Source: Paralcaligenes sp. KSB-10 | GTDB taxonomy: Bacteria > Pseudomonadota > Gammaproteobacteria > Burkholderiales > Burkholderiaceae_B | Assembly (NCBI RefSeq): GCF_021266465.1 | Contig: NZ_CP089848.1 | Coordinates: 3,844,001 to 3,908,000, forward strand | Direction of reading: 5' to 3' | Length of the DNA: 64,000 nt | Shown here: positions 44,940 through 53,289 of the stretch, piece by piece | Layout of the letters: each line of letters opens with the position of its first letter | How positions within the stretch are numbered: position 1 is the first letter of the stretch | The notes under the pieces: model-generated | What the model was told of the DNA's origin: nothing | Seen by the model: the letters and a program-made list of their open reading frames with translations, nothing else | The model's database searches: none | Made by a program: the position numbers and the translations under genes

Positions 44940-45593
44940 GTGATATTTGGAATTACCTATAACCAATGGTTTTTTGTTCTGCGCGGAGCGGGCTGGACGA
45001 TTGTGCTGTCCTTGCTGGGGTTTGCCGGCGGCACTATTGCAGGCCTGCCATTGGCCGTTGCGCGGGCATCGAAACACCGTTTGTTGCGCGAGCTGAGCGG
45101 GCTTTACGTCAAGCTGATCCAGGGCATTCCATTGCCCGTCATGATGTTCATCGTGTATTTCGGCATCAGCATAGCCGGTTACGATTTGCCGGCGCTGGTC
45201 GCGGCGGGCCTGGCCATGACGTTCTATTCCAGCGCCTACCTGGGCGAAATATGGCGGGGCTGTATCGAGTCGATTCCCGTGACTCAATGGGAAGCGTCGA
45301 ATTGCCTGGCGTTCAATACCCTGCAGACGCTGGCCTACATCATTCTGCCCCAGGCATTCCGGGTTGCGATTCCTCCCACCGTCGGGTTTCTGGTCCAGAT
45401 TGTCAAGAATTCGTCGTATGCGGTGGTGATCGGCTTTTTTGACCTGACGTATTCGGCGCGCGTCATCAATAACTCCACCTTCAAGCCGTTTGCGGTATTC
45501 ACGGTGGCGGCGCTTATCTATTTCATCATCTGCTACCCGCTTTCCCTGTTGTCTTATCGCTTGGAAAAAAAATTAAAAAATAAAACCAATTAA
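44940..45593 (+). CDS. Polar amino-acid-type ABC transporter permease (2)
   Basis: 217 residues from a GTG at 44940. KLIQGIPLPVMMFIVYFGIS, the EAA-type loop AYLGEIWRGCIESIPVTQWEASNCLAF and ILPQAFRVAIPPTVGFLVQIVKNSS define the His/Glu/opine permease family. It is the second, non-identical membrane subunit, 16 bp after the first. Confidence 0.93.
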   Translation: MIFGITYNQWFFVLRGAGWTIVLSLLGFAGGTIAGLPLAVARASKHRLLRELSGLYVKLIQGIPLPVMMFIVYFGISIAGYDLPALVAAGLAMTFYSSAYLGEIWRGCIESIPVTQWEASNCLAFNTLQTLAYIILPQAFRVAIPPTVGFLVQIVKNSSYAVVIGFFDLTYSARVINNSTFKPFAVFTVAALIYFIICYPLSLLSYRLEKKLKNKTN

Positions 45594-45606
45594 AGGCCAT
45601 CCCAAC

Positions 45607-46335
45607 ATGAATCCCGTTGTCAGCTTCAAGAACGTAAAGAAATCCTATGGCAAGGACGAAGTCCTGAAAGGCATTACCTTCGATGTATTCAAAGGCAATG
45701 TGGTGGCGCTGATCGGCCAGAGCGGCTCCGGCAAAAGCACGGCCCTGCGCTGTATCAATGGCCTGGAGGGCATCAACGGGGGCGAGCTGCATGTCTGCGG
45801 CCGGGATCTGCACAAGAACGACTGCGACATATTCGGCTTGAGAAAGGAAGTGGGCATTGTGTTCCAAAGCTATAACCTGTTTCCCCACTTGAGCGTCGAG
45901 CAGAACATCACGATCGCGCCACGCAAGGTAAAGAAAATCAAGGCCAAGGAGGCCCAGGAGCTGGCTTCGCACGTGTTGAACCAGGTGGGGCTGGCAGACA
46001 AGGCCCGGGCCTATCCCGACCAACTGTCGGGCGGTCAGCAGCAGCGCGTGGCGATTGCCAGGTCGTTGGCGATGCAGCCGCAACTCATGTTGTTCGATGA
46101 GGTGACCTCGGCTCTCGATCCGCAAATAACCGGGGAAGTCCTGAAGGTGATAGAAAGTCTCGCCGACAGCGGCATGACCATGGTGTTGGTTACGCATGAA
46201 ATGGCTTTCGCGCAAGCGGTTGCCGATCAAATCCTTTATGTGAAGAACGGCGTCGTATGGGAAGCGGGAGATGCCGGCCTTCTTAAAAATCCTCAAACAC
46301 CCGAATTGAGGCAATTCATCAGCAATGGCCTTTGA
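45607..46335 (+). CDS. Polar amino-acid-type ABC transporter ATP-binding protein
   Basis: 242 residues. Walker A is GQSGSGKST (near 39), the Q-loop is VFQSYNLFPH, the signature is LSGGQQQR, Walker B is LMLFDEVTSALDP, and the H-loop is VTHEM. It powers the two permeases upstream and follows the second one after a 13-bp gap. It is a complete GlnQ/HisP-type subunit. Confidence 0.95.
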   Translation: MNPVVSFKNVKKSYGKDEVLKGITFDVFKGNVVALIGQSGSGKSTALRCINGLEGINGGELHVCGRDLHKNDCDIFGLRKEVGIVFQSYNLFPHLSVEQNITIAPRKVKKIKAKEAQELASHVLNQVGLADKARAYPDQLSGGQQQRVAIARSLAMQPQLMLFDEVTSALDPQITGEVLKVIESLADSGMTMVLVTHEMAFAQAVADQILYVKNGVVWEAGDAGLLKNPQTPELRQFISNGL

Positions 46336-46439
46336 TTTCATCGCCGCGGCGGCCGCGCGCATTGCCAGCTTCGCGTATACGGTCGATGCGGTGTTGGGGC
46401 AAGGCCGAACGAGCGATTAACTACTATCTGGAGATAAGC

Positions 46440-47240
46440 ATGTTGAACAAAAAAATAGCGATGTGGGCATTGGGCGCGTCATGCCTGATGGCGGCCGTTA
46501 CCGCCGTGCAGGCGAATACCCTGGAGGCAATACAGAAACGGGGCAAGGTCATTGTCGGCGTGGATATCAGCGCGCCTCCTTATGGCATGGTCGACGACAA
46601 CGCCAAACAAACCGGTTTCGATATCGATGCGGCTCATTTGCTCGCCCACGATCTGGGCGTCAAGCTGGAGGTGGTGCCGGTTACCGGGCCGACCCGCGTT
46701 CAGTTCCTGCGCACCAACAAGGTCGATGTGATCATGGCGTCGTTTTCGATTACAGCCGAAAGAAAAAAAGTCATCGATTTCTCGGAGCCCTATGGCGTGG
46801 TGCCCGTTGTGGTGGGTGGGCCCAAGGCGGCAAAAGTGGTGTCGGCAAAAGACTTGGCTGGGAAGTCGATTGCGGTCACGCGCGGCACGACCAGTGATCA
46901 GGCCATTACCAAAGAAACGAAAGATGTACCCGGTGTGTCCATTGTGCGCTACGAGGACGATGCCACGACCAATACGGCGGCGCTGACGGGCCAGCAAGAC
47001 TATATCGTTGCCGCCAGCAGCGTCTTGCCGGCAATCCATAAATCCAATCCCAAGCGCGATATTGTCTATAAATATACGGCTATCAGTTTTCCGATGGGCG
47101 TGGGCATTCGTCAGAACGAGCCGCAATTGAAGGAAAAAATAAATCAGTGGGTGTCGAAGAACCTGAAGAATGGCAAGCTCAACGACATTTACAAAAAATA
47201 CTTTATCGGCCAATCCCTGCCGGCAGAAATGCTGAAATAA
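46440..47240 (+). CDS. ABC transporter substrate-binding protein (SBP_bac_3 family)
   Basis: 266 residues from the ATG at 46440, after TGGAGATAAG. The signal peptide ends at AVQA-NTLEAI. The family 3 pattern includes VIVGVDISAPPYGMVD, QTGFDIDAAHLLAHDLGV, ITAERKKVIDFSEPY, LAGKSIAVTRGTTSD and a C-terminal GKLNDIYKKYF. It supplies the ligand to the ABC complex. The family binds amino acids, opines or some hydroxy and sugar acids; the catabolic neighbours favour an acid. Confidence 0.92.
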   Translation: MLNKKIAMWALGASCLMAAVTAVQANTLEAIQKRGKVIVGVDISAPPYGMVDDNAKQTGFDIDAAHLLAHDLGVKLEVVPVTGPTRVQFLRTNKVDVIMASFSITAERKKVIDFSEPYGVVPVVVGGPKAAKVVSAKDLAGKSIAVTRGTTSDQAITKETKDVPGVSIVRYEDDATTNTAALTGQQDYIVAASSVLPAIHKSNPKRDIVYKYTAISFPMGVGIRQNEPQLKEKINQWVSKNLKNGKLNDIYKKYFIGQSLPAEMLK

Positions 47241-47296
47241 AGGACAGGGCCTTGCCTCGATGGCAAGGCTCATGCCCGCCACGCGCGATCGCTATC

Positions 47297-48826
47297 ATGT
47301 CGAAAAAAAACAAATTCCTGTTGTTGAATCAAGCCGACGATGTTGTCGTGGCTCTTGAGCAGTTGATCGGGGGCGCGCCGCTTGTCAACGGAGTGACCGT
47401 GTCGGGCCTGATACCCGCCGGCCACAAGGCGGCCATCAGGCCCATCGCGCAAGGGCAGGCCGTCAGGCGCTATGGCCAGATCATCGGTTTTGCCAGCAAA
47501 CCCATTGCGGCCGGCCAGCACGTCCATACGCATAATATAGCGATAGGCGAATTCGACAAGGACTATCGCTTTTCGCAGGACTACATCGCGCAGGACAAGG
47601 CCAGTCCGCAAGCCACTTTCCAGGGCATCGTCCGGGCCAACGGCCAGGTCGCGACGCGCAATTACATAGGCATATTGACCTCGGTCAATTGCTCGGCCAC
47701 CGTGGCGCGCGCCATTGCGGATTATTTCCGGCGCGATATACACCCCGAAATTCTGACGCCTTATCCGAATATCGACGGCGTGGTCGCCCTTACGCATGGG
47801 GCGGGATGCGCCGTCGATCCCGGTGGAGAAGGGCTGGCCGTGCTGCAGAGAACCCTGGCCGGGTATGCGCGGCACCCCAATTTTGCCAGTTTGCTGATCA
47901 TAGGACTGGGGTGCGAAACCAATCAGATATCGACGCTCGTCAAAACCCAGAACCTGATTCAAGACGAGCGCCTGCATACCTTCAATATTCAGGACACCGG
48001 CGGAACCACCAAAACCATTGCCAAAGGCATCCAGATCATCAAGGAGATGCTCGAGCCGGCTAATCAGGTATCCCGGGTGCCGGTGCCGGCCAGCCATATC
48101 AAGGTCGGGCTGCAATGCGGCGGTTCCGACGGATATTCGGGGATCACCGCGAATCCGGTTCTAGGCGCTGCGGTCGATCTGCTGGTTCGCCATGGTGGGA
48201 CGGCGATCCTTTCCGAAACTCCGGAAATCTATGGGGCCGAGCATTTGCTGACCTGTCGGGCCGTGAGTCCGCAGGTGGGCCAGAAACTGGTTGATCAGAT
48301 CGCCTGGTGGAAAGACTATTGCGAACGCAATCATGCCGCTCTCGATAACAATCCCTCGGCCGGCAACAAGGCGGGCGGGCTGACCACGGTGCTGGAAAAA
48401 TCGCTGGGAGGTGTTGCCAAGGCGGGTACAACGGGCTTGATGGAAGTCTACGAGTATGCCGAACCTGTGGCGCAGAGCGGCCTGGTCTTCATGAATACCC
48501 CGGGCTACGATCCCATTTCGGCAACAGGCCAAGTCGCTGGAGGAGCCAACCTGATCTGTTTCACCACCGGCCGCGGCTCGGCCTACGGCTGCGCGCCGTC
48601 GCCATCCTTGAAGCTGGCGACCAATACCGCTTTATGGAATCGCCAGCAAGATGATATGGACATGAATTGCGGTTCCGTCATCGATGACGGTGTCGGCATC
48701 GAACAACTGGGCCGCGAGTTGTTCCAGATGATCCTGGATTGCGCATCCGGCGTGCGCTCCAGAAGCGAAATCCATGGCTACGGGCAGAATGAATTCGTTC
48801 CCTGGCAATTAAGCGTCATTACCTGA
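47297..48826 (+). CDS. UxaA-family altronate/galactarate-type dehydratase
   Basis: 509 residues from the ATG at 47297. An N-terminal SAF domain (about 1-95, ending HTHNIAIGEF) is fused to the UxaA/GarD catalytic domain, with NYIGILTSVNCSATVA, THGAGCAVDPGG, GLGCETNQI, KVGLQCGGSDGYSGITANP, FMNTPGYDPISATGQVAGGANL and CFTTGRGSAYGCAPSPSLK; the Cys residues are likely metal ligands. The family dehydrates aldonic or aldaric acids (altronate, galactarate) to 2-keto-3-deoxy acids. It follows the ABC transporter by 56 bp. Confidence 0.9.
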   Translation: MSKKNKFLLLNQADDVVVALEQLIGGAPLVNGVTVSGLIPAGHKAAIRPIAQGQAVRRYGQIIGFASKPIAAGQHVHTHNIAIGEFDKDYRFSQDYIAQDKASPQATFQGIVRANGQVATRNYIGILTSVNCSATVARAIADYFRRDIHPEILTPYPNIDGVVALTHGAGCAVDPGGEGLAVLQRTLAGYARHPNFASLLIIGLGCETNQISTLVKTQNLIQDERLHTFNIQDTGGTTKTIAKGIQIIKEMLEPANQVSRVPVPASHIKVGLQCGGSDGYSGITANPVLGAAVDLLVRHGGTAILSETPEIYGAEHLLTCRAVSPQVGQKLVDQIAWWKDYCERNHAALDNNPSAGNKAGGLTTVLEKSLGGVAKAGTTGLMEVYEYAEPVAQSGLVFMNTPGYDPISATGQVAGGANLICFTTGRGSAYGCAPSPSLKLATNTALWNRQQDDMDMNCGSVIDDGVGIEQLGRELFQMILDCASGVRSRSEIHGYGQNEFVPWQLSVIT

Positions 48827-48888
48827 AGGTTCGCCCGGATTTACGGCCACTCTTGAATTTTTCTCTATTGTTTGGAAGCTCGACTCTC

Positions 48889-49821
48889 ATGAATAAAAAA
48901 TACAGCAAGGCCCGCTACAAGGGTGTGTATCCCGTTGTCCCTACGATTTTTCACGAAAACGGGGAATTGGATCTCGAAGGGCAGAAAAGATGCGTCGATT
49001 TCATGATTGATGCGGGATCCGATGGCTTGAGCATATTGGCCAATTTTTCCGAGCAGTTCGCCATCACGGATGATGAGAGAAAAATCCTTACCGAAACCAT
49101 ATTGGCTCATGTCAAAGGCCGTATTCCGGTCATTGTGACGACCTCCCATTACAGCACCGATATTTGCCGGGATCGCAACAGGCATGCGCAAGAACATGGC
49201 GCCGCCATGGTCATGTTGCTGCCGCCCTACCACGGAGCGACGATACGTTGTAACGAATCGCAGATCTACGAGTTCTACGACCGTCTTTCCGCAGCCAGCA
49301 GCATCCCCATCATGATCCAGGATGCTCCCATGAGCGGTGCGAATCTGTCCGCGGCATTCCTGGCCAGAATGGCTAAAGAAATCGAGCACGTTTCGTATTT
49401 CAAAATCGAAATGCCCGGCGCGGCTTCCAAGCTGCGGGAATTGATACGCTTGGGCGGCGACAGCATTGAAGGCCCCTGGGACGGCGAAGAGGCCATTACC
49501 CTGCTTCCCGATCTTGATGCCGGGGCAACGGGCGCCATGACGGGCGGAGGCTATCCCGATGGAATAAAGACTATTTTCAACAGTTATTTTTCCGGCAATC
49601 GGGAAAAGGCCGTATCGCTCTATCAGCAATGGCTGCCGCTGATCAATTACGAAAACCGCCAGAGCGGGATTCTGACCAGCAAGGCCTTGATGCATGAGGG
49701 TGGCATTATCAAAGCGCCTAACGGCAGGCATCCATTTCCCGCCATGTCCGAAGAGGTTCGCGCGGGCTTGATCGAAACGGCCAAAAGACTGGATCCGCTG
49801 GTATTGCGCTGGGCCAGGTAA
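48889..49821 (+). CDS. DapA/NAL-family aldolase or dehydratase
   Basis: 310 residues from the ATG at 48889. TIM-barrel signatures of the dihydrodipicolinate synthase/N-acetylneuraminate lyase family are GVYPVVPTIFHENGELD, GLSILANFSEQFAITDDER, MLLPPYHG (Tyr position) and FKIEMPGA with the Schiff-base Lys. Family members cleave or dehydrate 2-keto-3-deoxy sugar acids. With the UxaA-family dehydratase just upstream, a pathway of hydroxy acid to 2-keto-3-deoxy acid to a smaller oxo acid is a sensible inference. Confidence 0.88.
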   Translation: MNKKYSKARYKGVYPVVPTIFHENGELDLEGQKRCVDFMIDAGSDGLSILANFSEQFAITDDERKILTETILAHVKGRIPVIVTTSHYSTDICRDRNRHAQEHGAAMVMLLPPYHGATIRCNESQIYEFYDRLSAASSIPIMIQDAPMSGANLSAAFLARMAKEIEHVSYFKIEMPGAASKLRELIRLGGDSIEGPWDGEEAITLLPDLDAGATGAMTGGGYPDGIKTIFNSYFSGNREKAVSLYQQWLPLINYENRQSGILTSKALMHEGGIIKAPNGRHPFPAMSEEVRAGLIETAKRLDPLVLRWAR

Positions 49822-49835
49822 ACCCAGGCGCGTGC

Positions 49836-50789
49836 TCAGCCCGGAAGCGCCGCGGCGGGCAGGGTGCGCGCCTGCAGGATGGCATCGATGAATAGTTTGG
49901 CGGCGCGCGTCTGGTTGCGTTGCTTTCTGGTGATCAGGCCAAAAGGCTGCGAGCGCGACGGCAGGCGTATGGGCAGAATGGTGATCAGGCCATGATTGGC
50001 AAAAAACGAAGCCACGTCGGTCGGGATCAGCGCCACGAAATCGTCGCTGTCGCTTAGTAAAGTCATGGTGATGAAAGTGGAAGCTGTTTCTATGGGACTG
50101 GCGAAGGCATTGATGCCGGCGCGCTCGAGTTCTTGCTTCAATAGAATGTTAAGCGGGGTTCTATTGGGATAGGCTATCCAGCGAGAGTTTTTCAGGTCGG
50201 GCAGGGCGACATCCGCTTTTTGCGCCAGAGGGTTGCCGTTGCCCACCACGATTGAGACATTTTCTTCGGCCAGGTGCATGTAGTCGTAGTTGTCGGCATG
50301 CTGGCTGACACTGGTTCTGCCTATGACCACGTCGAGCTTGTCGCTGTTGAGCATGGCCAGCATGATGGCGCTGGTATTTTCGTATATTTCGACCACAATG
50401 TCTTTGTTCATGCCGCAGACATGATTGATGGAGTCCTTAAGTACTTTAGGCACTCCGCCCATAATGACTCCCACCCTGATTTTGCCGCCGCTGCCGGTCT
50501 TGATTTCAGCGAGCTCATCGGACAGGGCCGTGATGTCCTTGCGTATGACGTGCGCGTAATTGATGGCGCATTCGCCGAATCGGTTGGCGTAGAGGCCGTC
50601 GCGCCGTCTTTCGAACAGCTTGTCGCCCAGAATCAGCTCGGCCTCGTGCAGCGCCTTGCTGGCGGTGGATTGCGTCATGGCCAATTCCGCCGCCGCCTTG
50701 CGCAAGGAGTTGTGCTTGCCTATGGCAATGATCAGATTCAGTTGCCTGAGCCGTAATCGCCCGAAAAGCATATTGGCATTGCTGGTCAT
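49836..50789 (-). CDS. LysR-family transcriptional regulator
   Basis: 317 residues. The N-terminal helix-turn-helix is RLRLRQLNLIIAIGKHNSLRKAAAELAMTQSTASKALHEAE, followed by the periplasmic-binding-like effector domain (KIRVGVIMGGVPKVL onward; VSIVVGNGNPLAQK). It is convergent with the DapA-family gene, with only 14 bp between stops, and probably controls the ABC-UxaA-DapA unit. Confidence 0.94.
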   Translation of the reverse strand: MTSNANMLFGRLRLRQLNLIIAIGKHNSLRKAAAELAMTQSTASKALHEAELILGDKLFERRRDGLYANRFGECAINYAHVIRKDITALSDELAEIKTGSGGKIRVGVIMGGVPKVLKDSINHVCGMNKDIVVEIYENTSAIMLAMLNSDKLDVVIGRTSVSQHADNYDYMHLAEENVSIVVGNGNPLAQKADVALPDLKNSRWIAYPNRTPLNILLKQELERAGINAFASPIETASTFITMTLLSDSDDFVALIPTDVASFFANHGLITILPIRLPSRSQPFGLITRKQRNQTRAAKLFIDAILQARTLPAAALPG

Positions 50790-50960
50790 GCTTTATTCCT
50801 GCTTTGACAAAATTGACATGAAAAGGCCTGGACGTAGAAGAATGGCGTGCCTGCAAATTGTAGCGGGACGAGCGCGAGCGCGGATCGCCGCTGCGTGGGC
50901 GCAGATACCGATCCAGGCGCCATTGTCGTCTCAGTTTGACATATGCTCTTCCTTTAAATA

Positions 50961-50984
50961 GAATGCGAACGATTATCAAATGCA
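50961..50984 (+). promoter_or_regulatory. Fur-box-like site upstream of the PepSY gene
   Basis: GAATGCGAACGATTATCAAATGCA matches most positions of the 19-bp Fur consensus, and it resembles sites known upstream of Bordetella siderophore genes. It lies about 160 bp before the PepSY start. The 353-bp region 50790-51142 otherwise holds only short frames that look like chance. Confidence 0.5.
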
Positions 50985-51142
50985 TTTATAAAAAAGGAAG
51001 GCATGAGGTCGAAGAGCGGTTGCAGCGCGCAATGTCAGCATGGGAATGGTGCAGTGATGACGCGTGCGCCGTTCGAACCGCCCCGGGCCACTTCCCATGC
51101 CGGGCGCAATCCGTGGCCACCGACTTTTAGCGAGCCTGGTTC

Positions 51143-52315
51143 ATGACGACAGCTTCCACTCTCAAGACTTGGTATGGGATCCATAAATGGACCAGCCTGG
51201 TCTGCACGTTGTTTTTGCTGGTCATCTGCCTGACGGGCCTGCCCTTGATATTTCATCACGAAATCGATCGCTGGCTGGATGACGGCAGGCCGTATGCGGT
51301 CGTGCCGGCCGACACCGCGCCCGCCAATCTGGATCCGATCGTGGAGAAAGCCCGCGCGCTGTATCCGAAAGAAGTCATCAACTATGTCTTTATGGATGAT
51401 GAAGAGCCGCGCGTGCTGGTGGGGATGGCCCCGTCGTACGAGTCCGCCCCCGGTTTGAGCCATGCCGTCAAATTCGATGCGCATACGGGCGAGCTGTTGA
51501 AAGACGGGCCTTTGGCGTCTCAGGAGCAGTTGACGTTCATGGGGATCATGCTGGCCCTGCACGTGGACTGGTTCACCGGCTTGCCGGGCGAGCTGTTCCT
51601 GGGTTTGATGGGCCTGCTGTTCGTGGTGGCGATAGTTTCTGGCGTGGTGCTTTACGGGCCGTTCATGAAAAAGCTGCCGTTCGGCGCGGTGCGGGCGGCT
51701 CGGTCGCGGCGCTTGAAATGGCTCGATCTGCATAATTTACTGGGCATCGTTACCTTGACATGGGGCGGTATCGTGGGAGTAACCGGTGTGATCAATGAAC
51801 TGGCGACACCGCTATTCAGCCTGTGGCAGGCCACGGAAGTTGCCGGCCTGCTGACTGCCTACAAGGATGAAACGCCGCCCCGGATACTGACGTCGGTCCA
51901 GGCCGCACGCGATACGGCCAGCCGCGCTCTGCCGGGGCATTCCGTTATCAGTCTTCAATTCCCGGGCAATAAATTCTCGACGCCGCACCATTACATGGTA
52001 TGGCTGAAAGGCGCCACGCCGGTGACTTCGCACTTGTTCACACCGGTGCTGATTGATGCGGGCAGCGGGCGGATAACGGCCATTGCGCACCCTCCGTGGT
52101 ACTTGACGGCGCTGGAGCTATCGCGGCCTCTGCATTTTGGCGATTACGGCGGCATGCCTTTGAAGATACTCTGGGCTTTGCTTGATTTGATGACTATCGT
52201 GGTGCTGGTCAGCGGGCTTTATTTGTGGGTGGCGCGGCGCAAGACGACCAATGCCCGCATTGCCGCCCTGATGCGCCAGTCCGCGCTTCCCGCTATGCGT
52301 CGAGAAACGTCATGA
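51143..52315 (+). CDS. PepSY-associated transmembrane protein (siderophore-iron utilisation type)
   Basis: 390 residues with four main transmembrane helices (about 15-37, 150-175, 195-220 and 345-370). The PepSY_TM signature is visible: KTWYGIHKWTSLVCTLFLLVICLTGLPLIFHHEIDRW, LHVDWFTGLPGELFLGLMGLLFVVAIVSGVVLYGPFMKKL (conserved His and Gly), and WLDLHNLLGIVTLTWGGIVGVTG. Homologues such as PiuB/FoxB sit with TonB receptors and are thought to reduce or release siderophore iron at the inner membrane. A Fur-like site lies upstream, and the stop overlaps a 59-residue membrane protein gene. Confidence 0.88.
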   Translation: MTTASTLKTWYGIHKWTSLVCTLFLLVICLTGLPLIFHHEIDRWLDDGRPYAVVPADTAPANLDPIVEKARALYPKEVINYVFMDDEEPRVLVGMAPSYESAPGLSHAVKFDAHTGELLKDGPLASQEQLTFMGIMLALHVDWFTGLPGELFLGLMGLLFVVAIVSGVVLYGPFMKKLPFGAVRAARSRRLKWLDLHNLLGIVTLTWGGIVGVTGVINELATPLFSLWQATEVAGLLTAYKDETPPRILTSVQAARDTASRALPGHSVISLQFPGNKFSTPHHYMVWLKGATPVTSHLFTPVLIDAGSGRITAIAHPPWYLTALELSRPLHFGDYGGMPLKILWALLDLMTIVVLVSGLYLWVARRKTTNARIAALMRQSALPAMRRETS

Positions 52316-52491
52316 GTGGGTACACGATGCTTGTGCGTGTGTGGGCCGCACCTGTCCTGCTGGGTGTGCTGACCCTGTTCGGCCTGCTGGCCGCTTTGCT
52401 GGGCACGGGCCTGTGGCACTGGGCCGCATGGCTGGCTTTGGCAATACCCGTTGCGGTAGCGTCGTTCTTCTGGATGGCGGCGCGTTGCTAG
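52312..52491 (+). CDS. Small two-helix membrane protein (59 aa)
   Basis: The ATG at 52312 overlaps the PepSY stop (ATGA), so translation is coupled. The product is almost entirely hydrophobic: MLVRVWAAPVLLGVLTLFGLLAALL, a short GTGLWHW turn, then AAWLALAIPVAVASFFWMAARC. Two membrane helices are expected. I do not recognise the family. Position suggests an accessory of the iron-uptake PepSY protein. Confidence 0.68.
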   Translation: MSGYTMLVRVWAAPVLLGVLTLFGLLAALLGTGLWHWAAWLALAIPVAVASFFWMAARC

Positions 52492-52646
52492 GGCACTTTT
52501 GGTTCAGGCGTTTACTGGCTGAACGTGTTTTAGTGGCTTTCGTTTTGGGCTGTTTCTAGGCTTGGGTTGTGAATTTGGGCTGCCTTTTTACTGGCTTGAG
52601 CTATTCGCTTTGACTGTGTTGTTTGTATAGGCGGACGTAGTTCTAT

Positions 52647-52880
52647 AAAGACGCCGCAGGGTGGGCGGTGCTGTACAGTCCGGCACGTCCAGCGGTCGAG
52701 GTGCTACGCACCCCGACTGCCCGGGTCTGCCTCGTCCAGGCGGGCGTCGGGCGAACTCGCCCGGCCTCGCGAGGCCGGGCTCAGACAGCGCCCGCCGAAA
52801 GCCCCCGCCTTCCCTTCGTCAGCACCCGGCGCTGGACTACCGCCGGCCTGCACAGCACCGCCCACCCTGCGGCTCGCGTT
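52647..52880 (+). repeat. Palindromic element A (234 bp, perfect 21-bp terminal arms)
   Basis: The unit starts AAAGACG and ends CTCGCGTT. Just inside are perfect 21-bp inverted arms (52654-52674 against 52852-52872). A second stem, GTCCAGCG (52687-52694) / CGCTGGAC (52830-52837), follows. A perfect 22-bp palindrome at 52759-52780 forms the centre. Core segments CTCGTCCAGGCGGGCGTCGG (52731-52750) and GAAAGCCCCCGCCTTCCCT (52797-52815) are shared with element B. Nothing in it looks coding. It lies in the 798-bp gene-free stretch 52492-53289, whose first 150 bp is T-rich with no other feature. Confidence 0.85.
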
Positions 52881-52888
52881 TGAGGCAA

Positions 52889-52977
52889 TGCATAGAGAGC
52901 AGCGCTGGGTAATGCACCGAGAGAAACATGCACCGAGAGAAACGTTGAGGTCATGCATCGAGGTATACGTTGAGGCG
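52889..52977 (+). repeat. Short tandem repeats between the inverted elements
   Basis: Two exact adjacent copies of ATGCACCGAGAGAAAC (52912-52927 and 52928-52943) are flanked by degenerate copies, ATGCATAGAGAG (52889 on) and ATGCATCGAGGTATAC (52953-52968). GTTGAGG follows both the second and the last unit. The array fills the spacer between elements A and B and has an iteron-like look; its function is unknown. Confidence 0.6.
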
Positions 52978-53002
52978 GGCAAGTTCATTCCAGGCAAGCC
53001 GT

Positions 53003-53220
53003 AACGCGAGCCGTCTATCGGGGCTTGGGGTCAGGACCGGCGTAAGGCGTGCGCCGGATGCTACCGTAGGGAAGGCGGGGGCTTTCGTCGGGCCATGTTT
53101 GAGCGTAGCCCCGCTCCGCGGGGCGTAGCGAGTTTGGCCCGACGCCCGCCTGGACGAGGTAGATCCGGATTAAGCACGCCGTGCCGGTCCTGACCCCAAG
53201 CCCCGATAGACGGCGTCTTT
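53003..53220 (-). repeat. Palindromic element B (218 bp, perfect 31-bp terminal arms), inverted copy
   Basis: On the minus strand the unit starts AAAGACG (53220) and ends CTCGCGTT (53003), the same ends as element A. The terminal arms are a perfect 31-bp inverted repeat (53011-53041 against 53183-53213) with a sequence unrelated to the arms of A. The core segments shared with A lie at 53137-53158 and 53068-53090. The central hairpin GCCCCGC-TCC-GCGGGGC (53108-53124) replaces the palindrome of A. The 76 bp from here to the MFS stop hold nothing recognised. Confidence 0.85.
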
Positions 53221-53289
53221 AAATACCAAAGCTACCAATCCATCGAGTGCTGTAAACACTCAACCCAAAAATACTCAAGTGCTGCGGTG

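Noticed and set aside
50936-51130. Possible 64-codon gene before the PepSY gene
   Set aside because: It crosses the Fur-like site, lacks a ribosome site and has no protein-like pattern.
52668-52997. Short frames of 71-97 codons across the inverted elements
   Set aside because: They are rich in Arg, Pro and Ser, appear on both strands, and change with the palindromes; the region behaves as structured non-coding DNA.
52500-53289. CRISPR array or insertion sequence in the repeat-rich gap
   Set aside because: There are only two exact 16-bp repeats with no spacers, and no transposase frame or target duplication is visible.
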